Assembly: GCF_036962685.1 (NCBI RefSeq)
Contig: NZ_JBALOP010000027.1
Coordinates: 1-64,000 of the forward strand
DNA length: 64,000 nt
Direction: 5' to 3'
Source of the DNA: Ferdinandcohnia sp036962685
GTDB lineage: Bacteria; Bacillota; Bacilli; Bacillales; Bacillaceae_L
The notes beneath the pieces were generated by a model. It did no database searches. It was not told the DNA's origin and saw only the letters and a program-made list of their open reading frames with translations. Both the position numbers and the translations under genes were made by a program. Shown in pieces: positions 53,302-61,723 of this stretch (the first letter of the stretch is position 1; every line of letters starts with the position of its first letter).

Positions 53302-55416
53302 ATGTTAATGATTAAAAAGAAAAAATCACATGTTCCCTTTCGTTTAAATATATTATTTTTTGCTGTCTTTTTACTTTTTTCAGCCCTTATTTTACGACTT
53401 GGGGTTGTCCAAATTGTTCACGGTGAGAAATTTCAAAAGGAAGTAGAAAAGACGGAAAACGAAATTGTAAATCTGCCTGTTCCACGGGGCAAGATTTATG
53501 ACAAAAATGGAAATGTTATTGTAGATAATAAAGCTTTAAATGCAATCACTTATACACGAGCAAGAGGGACAAAATCAGAAGAAGTGCTTAAAGTGGCAGA
53601 AACTCTTGCAACCCTAATTGAAATGGACACAGAAAAAGTCACAGAACGAGATTTAAAGGATTTCTGGATGCTAATAAATCCTGAAGACGCTAAAGCGTTG
53701 GTCACTGAACAAGAATTACAGAAAGAGCAAGATGGAGATTTATCGAGTAAGGACATTTATAAACTCCAAATCGAACGAATTACGGAAGAAGACCTTAAAC
53801 AGATAACAGAGCCTGAGTTAGAGGTAGCGGCAATTTTCCGTGAAATGACGAAGGGCTATGCACTTGTACCGCAAATTGTTAAAAATGAAAATGTTACACC
53901 TGAAGAATATGCGGTGGTCAGTGAAAACCTCGAGAGTTTACCAGGTGTTAATACAACAACCGATTGGGTTCGAGATTATAAATATGAGTATACCTTAAAA
54001 ACCATACTTGGCAGAATCTCTAACACAGATGAAGGTCTACCAAGTGATAAGCTTGATTATTATTTATCCCGTGGGTATAACCGTAATGACCGTGTTGGAT
54101 TAAGTTATTTAGAAGCACAATATGAATCCGTACTACATGGACAAAAAGCTAAGGTAGAAAATGTGATAAAAGGTAATGCTGTTCAAGAAACAATTGTGAT
54201 TTCAGAAGGACAAAGAGGGAGTGATCTTGTTCTTACCATTGATATGGAGCTCCAGCAGGCAGTTGAACAAATCCTCGAGGATCAAATGCTAGCTCATAAA
54301 CAAATGGCCAATACACAATATCTTGACCGTGCATTTGTCGTCATGATGAACCCTAATACAGGTGAAATTTTAAGTATGGCTGGAAAAGTATATTCAAAAG
54401 GCGAATTCCAGGACTATGCACTTGGTACAATGAATGCCGCTTATGAGATGGGTTCCACTGTCAAAGGCGCCACCATGTTAACAGGATATGATACGGGTAC
54501 CATTGATATTGGTTCTATGTACTATGATTCACCAATGAAAATTGGAAGAGAAGGCTCTCTAAAGGGATCCTGGAAAACTTTAGGACCTACCAATGACCTT
54601 AAAGCTCTAGAAATGTCATCAAACGTCTATATGTTTAAGACGTTCCTTGATTTAGCAGGTGGAAATTATGTTTATGGTCAACCTATTTCCATTGATGAAG
54701 ATGCCTTCCGGACTGTTAGAAATTATTTCAGTCAGTTTGGTTTAGGTGTGAAGACGGGAATTGATTTACCAGGTGAAGCTATAGGTTTTCCTGGGCCAGA
54801 CCGTCTTTCTGGTTTACTTATGGACTTAGCAATTGGACAATATGACACCTATACAACCCTACAATTAGCACAGTATGTGTCAACGATTGCGAATGATGGA
54901 TATAGAATGCAACCTAAGATTGTAAGAGAAATTCATCAACCAACAATGGAGGAAAATGAATTAGGCCCAATCCAAAAGCCGTTTGAACCTACCGTTTTAA
55001 ACAAAGTCGATATCGACCAGAAATATTTCGATCGGGTCCAACAGGGATTTAAATTAGTTTTTCAAGGAGGAAATGGAACTGCCCGCAGCGTTTTTGCAGG
55101 TAAATCATATAATCCTGCCGGAAAAACAGGAACAGCCCAATCGTTTATTAATGGGATAGAAGCTGTTAATAGTACACTTGTTGGTTATGCTCCATTTGAC
55201 AACCCTGAGGTTGCATTTGCGGTAGTCATTCCATACGCATATTATGGTAACACTTCACATAACATGAACCTTAAAGTTGGGGAAGCCGTTTTAGATAAAT
55301 ATTTTGAACTAAAAGAAATGAGAGCAACACAACCACAACAAATAACGGATTCACCAGATACAGATACACATCAAGAAACACCTGAGGATGAAGTGGAATC
55401 CGAAGAAACTGAATAA
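53302..55416 (+). CDS. pbpA: Class B penicillin-binding protein 2 (PbpA), transpeptidase
   Basis: Cross-links peptidoglycan during cell elongation. About 704 residues: one N-terminal membrane anchor (about residues 14-36), PBP dimerisation domain starting VPRGKIYDKNG, and a transpeptidase domain with the active-site Ser in GSTVKGAT, SSN, and KTGTAQ. A Glu/Thr-rich acidic tail of about 30 residues follows. The start is between ATG 53302 and ATG 53308; AAAGGTAG suits either. Confidence 0.94.
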   Translation: MLMIKKKKSHVPFRLNILFFAVFLLFSALILRLGVVQIVHGEKFQKEVEKTENEIVNLPVPRGKIYDKNGNVIVDNKALNAITYTRARGTKSEEVLKVAETLATLIEMDTEKVTERDLKDFWMLINPEDAKALVTEQELQKEQDGDLSSKDIYKLQIERITEEDLKQITEPELEVAAIFREMTKGYALVPQIVKNENVTPEEYAVVSENLESLPGVNTTTDWVRDYKYEYTLKTILGRISNTDEGLPSDKLDYYLSRGYNRNDRVGLSYLEAQYESVLHGQKAKVENVIKGNAVQETIVISEGQRGSDLVLTIDMELQQAVEQILEDQMLAHKQMANTQYLDRAFVVMMNPNTGEILSMAGKVYSKGEFQDYALGTMNAAYEMGSTVKGATMLTGYDTGTIDIGSMYYDSPMKIGREGSLKGSWKTLGPTNDLKALEMSSNVYMFKTFLDLAGGNYVYGQPISIDEDAFRTVRNYFSQFGLGVKTGIDLPGEAIGFPGPDRLSGLLMDLAIGQYDTYTTLQLAQYVSTIANDGYRMQPKIVREIHQPTMEENELGPIQKPFEPTVLNKVDIDQKYFDRVQQGFKLVFQGGNGTARSVFAGKSYNPAGKTGTAQSFINGIEAVNSTLVGYAPFDNPEVAFAVVIPYAYYGNTSHNMNLKVGEAVLDKYFELKEMRATQPQQITDSPDTDTHQETPEDEVESEETE

Positions 55417-55424
55417 ACTTAAGT

Positions 55425-55453
55425 AAAGTCTAACTACTCGTTAGGCTTTTTTA
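55425..55453 (+). terminator. Terminator after pbpA
   Basis: AAAGTCTAAC and GTTAGGCTTT around TACTC, followed by T run. Confidence 0.82.
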
Positions 55454-55514
55454 TATGCAAATAATTAGTAATAGACCTCGACAAAAATAGGGTGTATTCA
55501 TCATTTTATTTATA

Positions 55515-55553
55515 TTTACAAAACATTTACATTCAATTCATATGAGATTAATA
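55515..55553 (+). promoter_or_regulatory. PhoP box of the pst operon
   Basis: Four hexamers, TTTACA (55515), TTTACA (55526), TTCATA (55537) and TTAATA (55548), lie at exact 11-bp intervals. This is the standard arrangement for PhoP~P dimer binding in Bacillus. It predicts induction of pstSCAB-phoU under phosphate starvation. Confidence 0.88.
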
Positions 55554-55620
55554 GAATACCATTATTCTAATCTTGTAAGACAAAGGCAAAACAAACTCAC
55601 TCTTAGGGGGAATAAAGGAA

Positions 55621-56601
55621 ATGAAACGCTTAAAGTTCTTAGGTTTAGCAATGATCACTTTTGCACTGCTTGTATTAGCAGCATGCGGTAACGAAAGTAA
55701 CACAAATAGTGAAGAACCACAAACAGGTAGTGATACAGAAAGTGCAGAATTGGAAGGCAGCGTAGTAATTGATGGATCTGGAACAGTATTTCCTTTCATG
55801 TCTAAAATGGCAGAAAATTATATGTTAAATGAACAAGAGGGTGTATCAGTAGAAGTTAGCCGCGCTGGAACAAGTGCTGGATTTAAAAAGTTTTTAGTTG
55901 AAGATGGCGGAACAGATTTCAATGACGCATCACGTCAAATCAAAGACGAGGAAGCAGCTACTGCTAAGGATCTTGGAATTGATGTAAAAGAATTAAAAGT
56001 TGCGCTTGACGGTTTAACATTTGTAGTTCACCCAGATAACGATTGGGCAGAAGAGCTAACACAGCAAGAAGTAATTGATATTTTCTTAGCGAGTGCTGGT
56101 AAGAAAAATTGGTCAGATGTTCGTTCTGATTTTCCAAATGAACCAATTAAAACATATGGTCCTAACGAAAACCACGGTACGTATGAATTCTTCTGGGAAA
56201 ATATTTTAGATGAGCAAGATTTAGTAGCAGAAGCAAATCTACAACAAGAATATTCAACTCTAGTAGATTTAGTATCAAAAGATAAAAATGCAATTGCATT
56301 CTTCGGATATGGTTATGCAGCAAACAACAAAGAAAAAGTAAAAATTGTAAAAATTGATTTCGGTAACGGTCCTGTAGAACCAAGTACAGATACAATCAGT
56401 GAAGATGGAGATTACGCTCCATTTACACGACCAGTATTTACTTACCTTAATGTAAACATGGCAAAAGAAAAGCCACAAGTATTAGACTATGCAATTTATA
56501 CTATGAAAAATGCGGCTGGTGTAGCATCTGAAACTGGATTCGCTCCACTTCCAGAAGATGAATTACAAAAAGCAGTTGAAGAATTAGAAGGTTTAAAATA
56601 A
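55621..56601 (+). CDS. pstS: PstS, phosphate-binding lipoprotein
   Basis: Captures phosphate for the Pst ABC importer. The 326-residue protein has a lipoprotein signal with lipobox LVLAAC (Cys about residue 22), an acidic Ser/Thr linker, and the periplasmic-binding fold with phosphate-binding GSGTVFPF and SRAGTSAGF. ATG behind AGGGGG. Confidence 0.95.
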   Translation: MKRLKFLGLAMITFALLVLAACGNESNTNSEEPQTGSDTESAELEGSVVIDGSGTVFPFMSKMAENYMLNEQEGVSVEVSRAGTSAGFKKFLVEDGGTDFNDASRQIKDEEAATAKDLGIDVKELKVALDGLTFVVHPDNDWAEELTQQEVIDIFLASAGKKNWSDVRSDFPNEPIKTYGPNENHGTYEFFWENILDEQDLVAEANLQQEYSTLVDLVSKDKNAIAFFGYGYAANNKEKVKIVKIDFGNGPVEPSTDTISEDGDYAPFTRPVFTYLNVNMAKEKPQVLDYAIYTMKNAAGVASETGFAPLPEDELQKAVEELEGLK

Positions 56602-56613
56602 GAAATAAAATAG

Positions 56614-56644
56614 AGGATGAGAGCACGAATTGCTCTCATCTTTA
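56614..56644 (+). terminator. Hairpin between pstS and pstC, probable attenuator
   Basis: GATGAGAGCA and TGCTCTCATC are a perfect 10-bp stem with loop CGAAT (56616-56640), but only three T follow. It more likely stabilises the pstS message or gives partial termination, so that pstS is made in excess of the permease. Confidence 0.65.
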
Positions 56645-56713
56645 ACCTGATTATAGATAGAAAAATATTTTTTGGTCTTGATAAATGATAAAGTGGAATG
56701 AAGGGAGTTTATC

Positions 56714-57655
56714 ATGAAGGAAGGTTCTAAAGCTTTAAACGTGAGAGAGCTGATCGCTCAAAATAAAAGCAATAAAAGCATGAACACAATTATTGAAAAA
56801 GTCATTCCAAAAGGTTTGCTTTTAATTGCGATTGTTTCCATTTTAACGACAATTGGTATCGTCTTTACTCTTCTTTTTGAAACATTCGAGTTTTTTAAAC
56901 GTGTACCGTTTCTCGATTTCTATACTGGTACCGTCTTAAAACCCCTCGGTGAAAATGCTGAGTTCGGGGTTTTACCTCTACTAACAGGAACAGTTATATC
57001 ATCGACTATAGCAATGTTAGTCGCAATTCCAATCGGTATGATGTCAGCTATTTATTTAAGTGAATATGCTTCAGACCGAGTTAGAAGAATTTTAAAGCCA
57101 ATCCTTGAAATTCTTGCAGGAATTCCGACGATTGTCTATGGTTTCTTTGCATTAACGTTCGTAACACCTCTTTTACAATTTATTATTCCTGGTCTTGAAC
57201 CGACCAATATCCTCAGTCCAGGTATCGTCATGGGTATAATGATTATTCCTATGGTCGCATCTCTATCAGAGGATGCTATGAGCTCAGTGCCAAGTTCTAT
57301 AAGGGAAGGTGCGCTTGGTCTAGGCTCAACAAAACTTGAAGTTACATGGAAGGTTGTTATTCCTGCTGCAATGTCTGGAATCATTGCTTCTTTTGTTCTT
57401 GGTATATCCAGAGCAATTGGTGAAACCATGATTGTTACTCTTGCTAGTGGAAGTACCAAGAACTTTACCTTTGATATTACCCAATCAATGCAAACAATGA
57501 CTTCTTACATTGTTGAAGTCAATAGTGGTGATGCACCAGCAGGCTCGACTTTATATTATAGTTTATATGCTGTAGCTATTACTCTATTTGTATTTACATT
57601 AGTTATGAACCTGCTTGCCCAATATATTTCTCGCAAGTTTAAGGAGGAATATTAA
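56714..57655 (+). CDS. pstC: PstC, phosphate ABC permease
   Basis: 313 residues with six membrane segments and the ABC permease EAA loop (REGALGLGSTKLEVTWKVVIP). It pairs with PstA. ATG behind AAGGGAG. The ribosome binding site of pstA lies within its final codons. Confidence 0.95.
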   Translation: MKEGSKALNVRELIAQNKSNKSMNTIIEKVIPKGLLLIAIVSILTTIGIVFTLLFETFEFFKRVPFLDFYTGTVLKPLGENAEFGVLPLLTGTVISSTIAMLVAIPIGMMSAIYLSEYASDRVRRILKPILEILAGIPTIVYGFFALTFVTPLLQFIIPGLEPTNILSPGIVMGIMIIPMVASLSEDAMSSVPSSIREGALGLGSTKLEVTWKVVIPAAMSGIIASFVLGISRAIGETMIVTLASGSTKNFTFDITQSMQTMTSYIVEVNSGDAPAGSTLYYSLYAVAITLFVFTLVMNLLAQYISRKFKEEY

Positions 57656-57656
57656 G

Positions 57657-58541
57657 ATGAAATATGTAAATGCAGCACAGGTGCAAAAGAAACTTAATAC
57701 ACGTTTAGCAGTCAATAAAATTGCAAAAACCATCTTTTTAATCTCAATACTATTCAGCCTAGTAGTGCTAGTAATCCTTTTTTATCGTGTTATTGCTCAA
57801 AGTCTTGGTTGGATTGACCTTCAATTTTTAACGAATAAATTATCAACGGTCGCTGAAAACGCTGGGATTATGGGCGCGATTCTTGGAACTCTCTGGTTAA
57901 TGATTGTTGTAGCTCCAATTACACTTATACTTGGTGTTGGAACAGCTATTTATCTTGAAGAGTATGCTACAAAAGGACGGCTTCAACGCTTTATTCAAAC
58001 AAATATTTCCAACCTTGCAGGTGTTCCGTCAATCGTATTTGGTATTTTAGGATTAACTGTTTTTGTCCGTGGATTTGGATTAGGAAATATTGTATTAGCT
58101 GGTGGACTCACTATGTCACTATTGGTACTTCCTATCGTTGTTGTGGCAAGTCAAGAATCAATTCGCGCAGTTCCCGGGTTTTTACGTGAAGCTTCGTACG
58201 GAATGGGAGCTACAAAATGGCAAACGATTAAAAATGTTGTTTTACCAGCGTCAATACCTGGAATTTTAACAGGAGCTATTTTGGCACTTTCAAGAGCAAT
58301 TGGTGAAACTGCTCCACTTGTTGTTCTTGGAATTCCGGCCTTATTAATTCCACTACCTGATAGCATTTTTGATAAGTTCACCGTAATGCCAATGCAAATT
58401 TATTATTGGACACTTGATTCTGCACTGGTAGCTGAATACGCAAATCTAGCGGCAGCAACAATTGTTATTTTGCTAATCATTCTATTCTTAATGAACTCTA
58501 TTGCAATCCTGATTAGAAATAAATTCCAAAGAAGATTCTAA
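57657..58541 (+). CDS. pstA: PstA, phosphate ABC permease
   Basis: 294 residues, six membrane segments, EAA loop REASYGMGATKWQTIKNVV. ATG 57657 (MKYVNAAQVQ) follows AAGGAGG, one base after the pstC stop; the frame opens upstream inside pstC at 57615 and is rejected. Confidence 0.95.
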   Translation: MKYVNAAQVQKKLNTRLAVNKIAKTIFLISILFSLVVLVILFYRVIAQSLGWIDLQFLTNKLSTVAENAGIMGAILGTLWLMIVVAPITLILGVGTAIYLEEYATKGRLQRFIQTNISNLAGVPSIVFGILGLTVFVRGFGLGNIVLAGGLTMSLLVLPIVVVASQESIRAVPGFLREASYGMGATKWQTIKNVVLPASIPGILTGAILALSRAIGETAPLVVLGIPALLIPLPDSIFDKFTVMPMQIYYWTLDSALVAEYANLAAATIVILLIILFLMNSIAILIRNKFQRRF

Positions 58542-58569
58542 TCTTATTTGAAGGGGAGAAACTCAAACG

Positions 58570-59376
58570 ATGTCATTAAAAGTTGTTAGTAATAAAAATG
58601 TAAATACAGCTCAAATAGATAAAAAAGTTGTGTATGATACTAAGGATTTAAACCTTTGGTATGGGGAAGATCATGCGTTAAAAAATATTAATTTTCCAAT
58701 CTATGAAAACGAAGTGACGGCAATCATTGGGCCGTCAGGATGTGGAAAATCAACTTATATTAAAACATTAAACCGCATGGTTGAACTCGTACCGATTGTC
58801 CGAATTTCCGGTGAGATTTTATATCGAGGAAAAAACATTTTTGATAAGTCTTATAAAGAGGAAGAGCTTCGAACAAAGGTTGGAATGGTTTTCCAAAAGC
58901 CAAATCCGTTTCCAAAATCCATTTACGACAATATAGCATATGGACCTCGAATCCATGGAATTCGAAACAAAAAGATACTTGATGAAATTGTGGAAAAGAG
59001 TTTACGAGGGGCTGCCATTTGGGATGAGGTGAAAGACCGTCTACACGAGAACGCATATGGACTTTCAGGCGGTCAGCAACAAAGAATTTGTATTGCTAGA
59101 TGTTTAGCAATCGAACCTGATGTTATACTAATGGATGAGCCGACTTCTGCACTTGACCCGATTTCGACATTAAAGATTGAAGAACTAGTTCAGGAACTAA
59201 AGCAAAGCTTTAGCATTATCATCGTTACACACAACATGCAACAAGCAGCACGTATTTCTGACCGAACTGCATTTTTCCTGAGTGGAGAAATTGTCGAGTA
59301 CGAAAAAACTGATAAAATGTTCTCTAACCCATCCGACAAGCGCACTGAAGACTACATCACGGGTCGTTTTGGCTAA
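58570..59376 (+). CDS. pstB: PstB, phosphate ABC ATPase
   Basis: 268 residues with Walker A GPSGCGKST, signature LSGGQQQR, Walker B VILMDEPTSALDP and the PstB-type KPNPFPKSIYDN Q-loop. Only one pstB is present, while B. subtilis 168 has two (pstBA, pstBB). Confidence 0.97.
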   Translation: MSLKVVSNKNVNTAQIDKKVVYDTKDLNLWYGEDHALKNINFPIYENEVTAIIGPSGCGKSTYIKTLNRMVELVPIVRISGEILYRGKNIFDKSYKEEELRTKVGMVFQKPNPFPKSIYDNIAYGPRIHGIRNKKILDEIVEKSLRGAAIWDEVKDRLHENAYGLSGGQQQRICIARCLAIEPDVILMDEPTSALDPISTLKIEELVQELKQSFSIIIVTHNMQQAARISDRTAFFLSGEIVEYEKTDKMFSNPSDKRTEDYITGRFG

Positions 59377-59403
59377 AAAATAAATATATAAGGGGAGTAG
59401 AGT

Positions 59404-60063
59404 ATGTCCATACGCACGACGTTAGATAAAGATTTAGATCGTCTTAAAGAATTACTTATTGAAATGGTAAATCTATCAAAAATTGCTGTTGAAAAATCAG
59501 TCCAATCACTGGCACACCAAAATATCGAAATGGCTGAGCAAATCATTAAAGAAGACCAACATATTAACGAACTTGAAGAAGAAATCAATAACTTGATTAT
59601 TCAACTAATTGCTCAACAACAGCCGGTCGCATCCGATCTCCGCACGATTATCGCTGGATTGAAAATCTCAAACGATGTTGAACGAATCGGTGACCTAGCC
59701 GTAAATATCTCAAAATCTGTAATCCATATTGGAAACGGGCCACTCATCAAGCCAATTGTAGATATTCCTAAAATGGCTGAAATGGCTTTAGACATGTTAA
59801 ATAACGTAATTAAAGCCTATATCGAAAAGGATATCGAGCTTGCGATTACAACAGCAAAGGCCGATGATGAGGTCGATGATTTATACGGTAAGATTATCAA
59901 AGAATTGCTTGAATTAATGCCAAGCAAACCTGATGCATTCAATCAAATCTCACAGCTGTCCTTTGTTTCCCGTAATATCGAACGGATAGCAGACCATACA
60001 ACCAATATGTCTGAACATATCATTTATATGGTAAAAGGTAAAAATGTCGATCTTAACGCCTAA
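59404..60063 (+). CDS. phoU: PhoU, phosphate signalling protein
   Basis: 219 residues forming two three-helix PhoU bundles, with the metal-binding motifs NDVERIGDLAVN and RNIERIADHTTN. In other bacteria PhoU connects Pst to the sensor kinase and holds back the Pho response when phosphate is ample. Co-transcribed at the end of the pst operon, unlike B. subtilis 168. Confidence 0.96.
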   Translation: MSIRTTLDKDLDRLKELLIEMVNLSKIAVEKSVQSLAHQNIEMAEQIIKEDQHINELEEEINNLIIQLIAQQQPVASDLRTIIAGLKISNDVERIGDLAVNISKSVIHIGNGPLIKPIVDIPKMAEMALDMLNNVIKAYIEKDIELAITTAKADDEVDDLYGKIIKELLELMPSKPDAFNQISQLSFVSRNIERIADHTTNMSEHIIYMVKGKNVDLNA

Positions 60064-60064
60064 C

Positions 60065-60101
60065 AAAAAACTCAAGCCAATCCAAGGCTTGAGTTTTTTT
60101 A
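60065..60101. terminator. Terminator of the pst operon, likely bidirectional
   Basis: AAAAAACTCAAGCC and GGCTTGAGTTTTTT around AATCCAA. A and T runs on both sides also suit the minus-strand genes downstream. Confidence 0.9.
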
Positions 60102-60122
60102 TCCCGCATTAACGAGTAGTAA

Positions 60123-60153
60123 AACTCCACCTCTAAACTTTAGAGGTGGGGTT
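60123..60153. repeat. 15-bp near-perfect palindrome
   Basis: AACTCCACCTCTAAA and TTTAGAGGTGGGGTT around a single C, with one G-U pair. No T run follows, so it is not a terminator. Such CCACCTC/GAGGTGG hairpins resemble the subterminal hairpins of IS200/IS605-type elements, but no transposase remnant was seen. Confidence 0.6.
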
Positions 60154-60170
60154 AACTGTTCGTAAAAGCC

Positions 60171-60242
60171 CGATTAAAGGAACAAAGACTAAAAACGCCA
60201 CGTCCTGTGGCAATGTCTTTGTGACCCACATCATGTGGGCCT
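60171..60242 (+). repeat. Repeat family A, core-only fragment A4
   Basis: Only the centre of family A is left: AACAAAGACTAAAAACGCC, the hairpin CCACGTCCTGTGG, and GTGACCCACATCATGTGGG. Both ends found in A1 and A3 are absent. Confidence 0.75.
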
Positions 60243-60293
60243 CAACTAACAAACAGCGGGGATGAAGTAAACCCCAATGATTGAAGTTTCACT

Positions 60294-60380
60294 TTATGTA
60301 GTCAAATAGTAAATAGTCCCATAGACAATGGTTGATATGATAATTCCAATTGCGATTCCACGTAATAAATTTTTATCCAT
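60294..60380 (-). CDS. 28-residue putative membrane micro-protein
   Basis: The frame encodes MDKNLLRGIAIGIIISTIVY followed by eight residues and TAA: a lysine-started, single hydrophobic helix. Its ATG overlaps the stop codon of the upstream minus-strand gene (TAATG), so translation by coupling is plausible. There is no separate strong ribosome binding site beyond GGGGCTC. I do not know a family. Expression unproven. Confidence 0.5.
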   Translation of the reverse strand: MDKNLLRGIAIGIIISTIVYGTIYYLTT

Positions 60381-60739
60381 TAAATGAGCCCCATTTTCTT
60401 TGCTTGCTCTAGAATGAGACGAACTTCTTCAACTGGTAAATTTGTTTTATTTCCGATTTCCTCATAGCTCAAGCCTTTATCATATAAAGATAAAATGGAG
60501 GTATTTGATAAAGACATGGAACTTGTTTGCGGTAGTCCCATTTCATCATCAATGTCATTTGTGAGTAGTTCTTCCTCTAAGATCTTCATTTTTTTCTTTA
60601 AAAGATACGTTTCCTGTATTACGGAAAGGGAAAGCTGATCTATTTCTTCTTGGACCGATTTTATCCGGTCCTTCCCATAAAAGGAGATAACAAGAAGAAG
60701 AATTGCGATACCTAATAAAATAATAAATGCGTATACCAT
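60380..60739 (-). CDS. Membrane-anchored coiled-coil protein with C-terminal helix-turn-helix (DUF6115-like)
   Basis: 119 residues: an N-terminal membrane segment (about residues 2-20), a coiled coil (about 25-60, KSVQEEIDQLSLSVIQETYL), a Ser/Thr-rich linker, and a C-terminal domain LYDKGLSYEEIGNKTNLP that looks like a sigma-70 region 4-type helix-turn-helix. ATG 60739 follows GGAGTGA. I am not sure of the family name. Membrane-tethered regulation is a guess from the layout. Confidence 0.75.
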   Translation of the reverse strand: MVYAFIILLGIAILLLVISFYGKDRIKSVQEEIDQLSLSVIQETYLLKKKMKILEEELLTNDIDDEMGLPQTSSMSLSNTSILSLYDKGLSYEEIGNKTNLPVEEVRLILEQAKKMGLI

Positions 60740-60880
60740 ATCTTCACTCCATTCCATAACTAATCTTATCGTAACTTACTAATGTGGACAACACTTTGTA
60801 TACCTGTTAATTGTATTTTAATATAGTGATTAGAATTTCTTTTTCACCAAAAAATAGGACTGGAATTTTGAATAGTTAAG

Positions 60881-60889
60881 TGGTATGAT
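60881..60889 (+). promoter_or_regulatory. Extended -10 promoter element for rpmG
   Basis: TGGTATGAT matches the TG-N-TATAAT type with one mismatch; the -35 region is poor (TGGAAT). It would give a 40-nt leader. Confidence 0.4.
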
Positions 60890-60933
60890 AGGTAAGTCTG
60901 ATTAAAGCTTTAAATGTTTGGAGGGAAATAACG

Positions 60934-61083
60934 ATGCGTGTTAAAATCACTTTAGCTTGTACTGAAACTGGTGATCGTAATTATATTACAAAGAAAAATA
61001 AGCGAAATAACCCTGACCGTCTTGAACTTAAGAAATATAGCCCAAGACTTAAAAAGGTTACTCTACACCGCGAAACAAAGTAA
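60934..61083 (+). CDS. rpmG: 50S ribosomal protein L33, zinc-free form
   Basis: 49 residues beginning MRVKITLACTETGDRNY and ending KKVTLHRETK. Only one cysteine (Cys9) is present, so it lacks the two CxxC pairs of the zinc-binding L33 and is the C-minus type, similar to B. subtilis RpmGA. ATG behind GGAGGG. Zinc-free paralogues are sometimes under Zur control, but no Zur box is seen here. Confidence 0.96.
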   Translation: MRVKITLACTETGDRNYITKKNKRNNPDRLELKKYSPRLKKVTLHRETK

Positions 61084-61115
61084 CAGTAGGAAAGAAATTT
61101 CCTGCTGTTTTTTTT
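61083..61115 (+). terminator. Terminator after rpmG
   Basis: ACAGTAGGAAA and TTTCCTGCTGT around GAAA, followed by a long T run. It overlaps the rpmG stop codon. Confidence 0.92.
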
Positions 61116-61153
61116 ATTATATAATTGAAGCAATGATGAGGAGGCGAATTAGG

Positions 61154-61723
61154 TTGAAGTTGAAACAGGAAATGAGAAAGGAAAAGAAGGAGACTTTACG
61201 TTCTATTGATAAAGTTACTTTAAATAAAAGGTCACTGGAAATTACAGAACAAGTCCTTTCATTAACGGAGTGGGTGAACGCAAAGACAATTGGCATCACG
61301 ATTTCGCAGGAATTTGAGGTCAATACGAAATACTTGATTGAAAAAGCATGGGAATCAAAGAAACGAGTTGCTGTTCCAAAATGTCATCCAAAGACAAAAA
61401 CAATGACATTCCGTGAAATAACATCATTTTCACAATTAGAAGTAGTCTATTATGGATTACAAGAACCAATTGAAGAACAAACACGAGAGGTTTTACATAA
61501 TGAGATAGATGTATTGTTTGTCCCTGGCCTAAGTTTCGTAACGAACGGATACCGCCTTGGCCACGGTGGAGGATATTATGATCGATATTTAACAGAATAT
61601 CAGGGCAATACCGTTTCTTTGGCATTTCCAGAGCAACTGGTAGAAGAACTACCGATTGAGCCATTCGATATTCCTGTTCAAAAAATCGTGACAAACACAG
61701 GGGTTATAGACCCGCATGATTAA
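61154..61723 (+). CDS. yqgN: 5-formyltetrahydrofolate cyclo-ligase
   Basis: Converts 5-formyl-THF to 5,10-methenyl-THF with ATP. 189 residues; the family's GHGGGYYDRYL and VPGLSF motifs are present. I chose TTG 61154, 9 nt after GAGGAGG (61138-61144), which gives the usual size. ATG 61133 and 61136 lie before the Shine-Dalgarno. It overlaps the next gene by 8 nt. Confidence 0.92.
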   Translation: MKLKQEMRKEKKETLRSIDKVTLNKRSLEITEQVLSLTEWVNAKTIGITISQEFEVNTKYLIEKAWESKKRVAVPKCHPKTKTMTFREITSFSQLEVVYYGLQEPIEEQTREVLHNEIDVLFVPGLSFVTNGYRLGHGGGYYDRYLTEYQGNTVSLAFPEQLVEELPIEPFDIPVQKIVTNTGVIDPHD

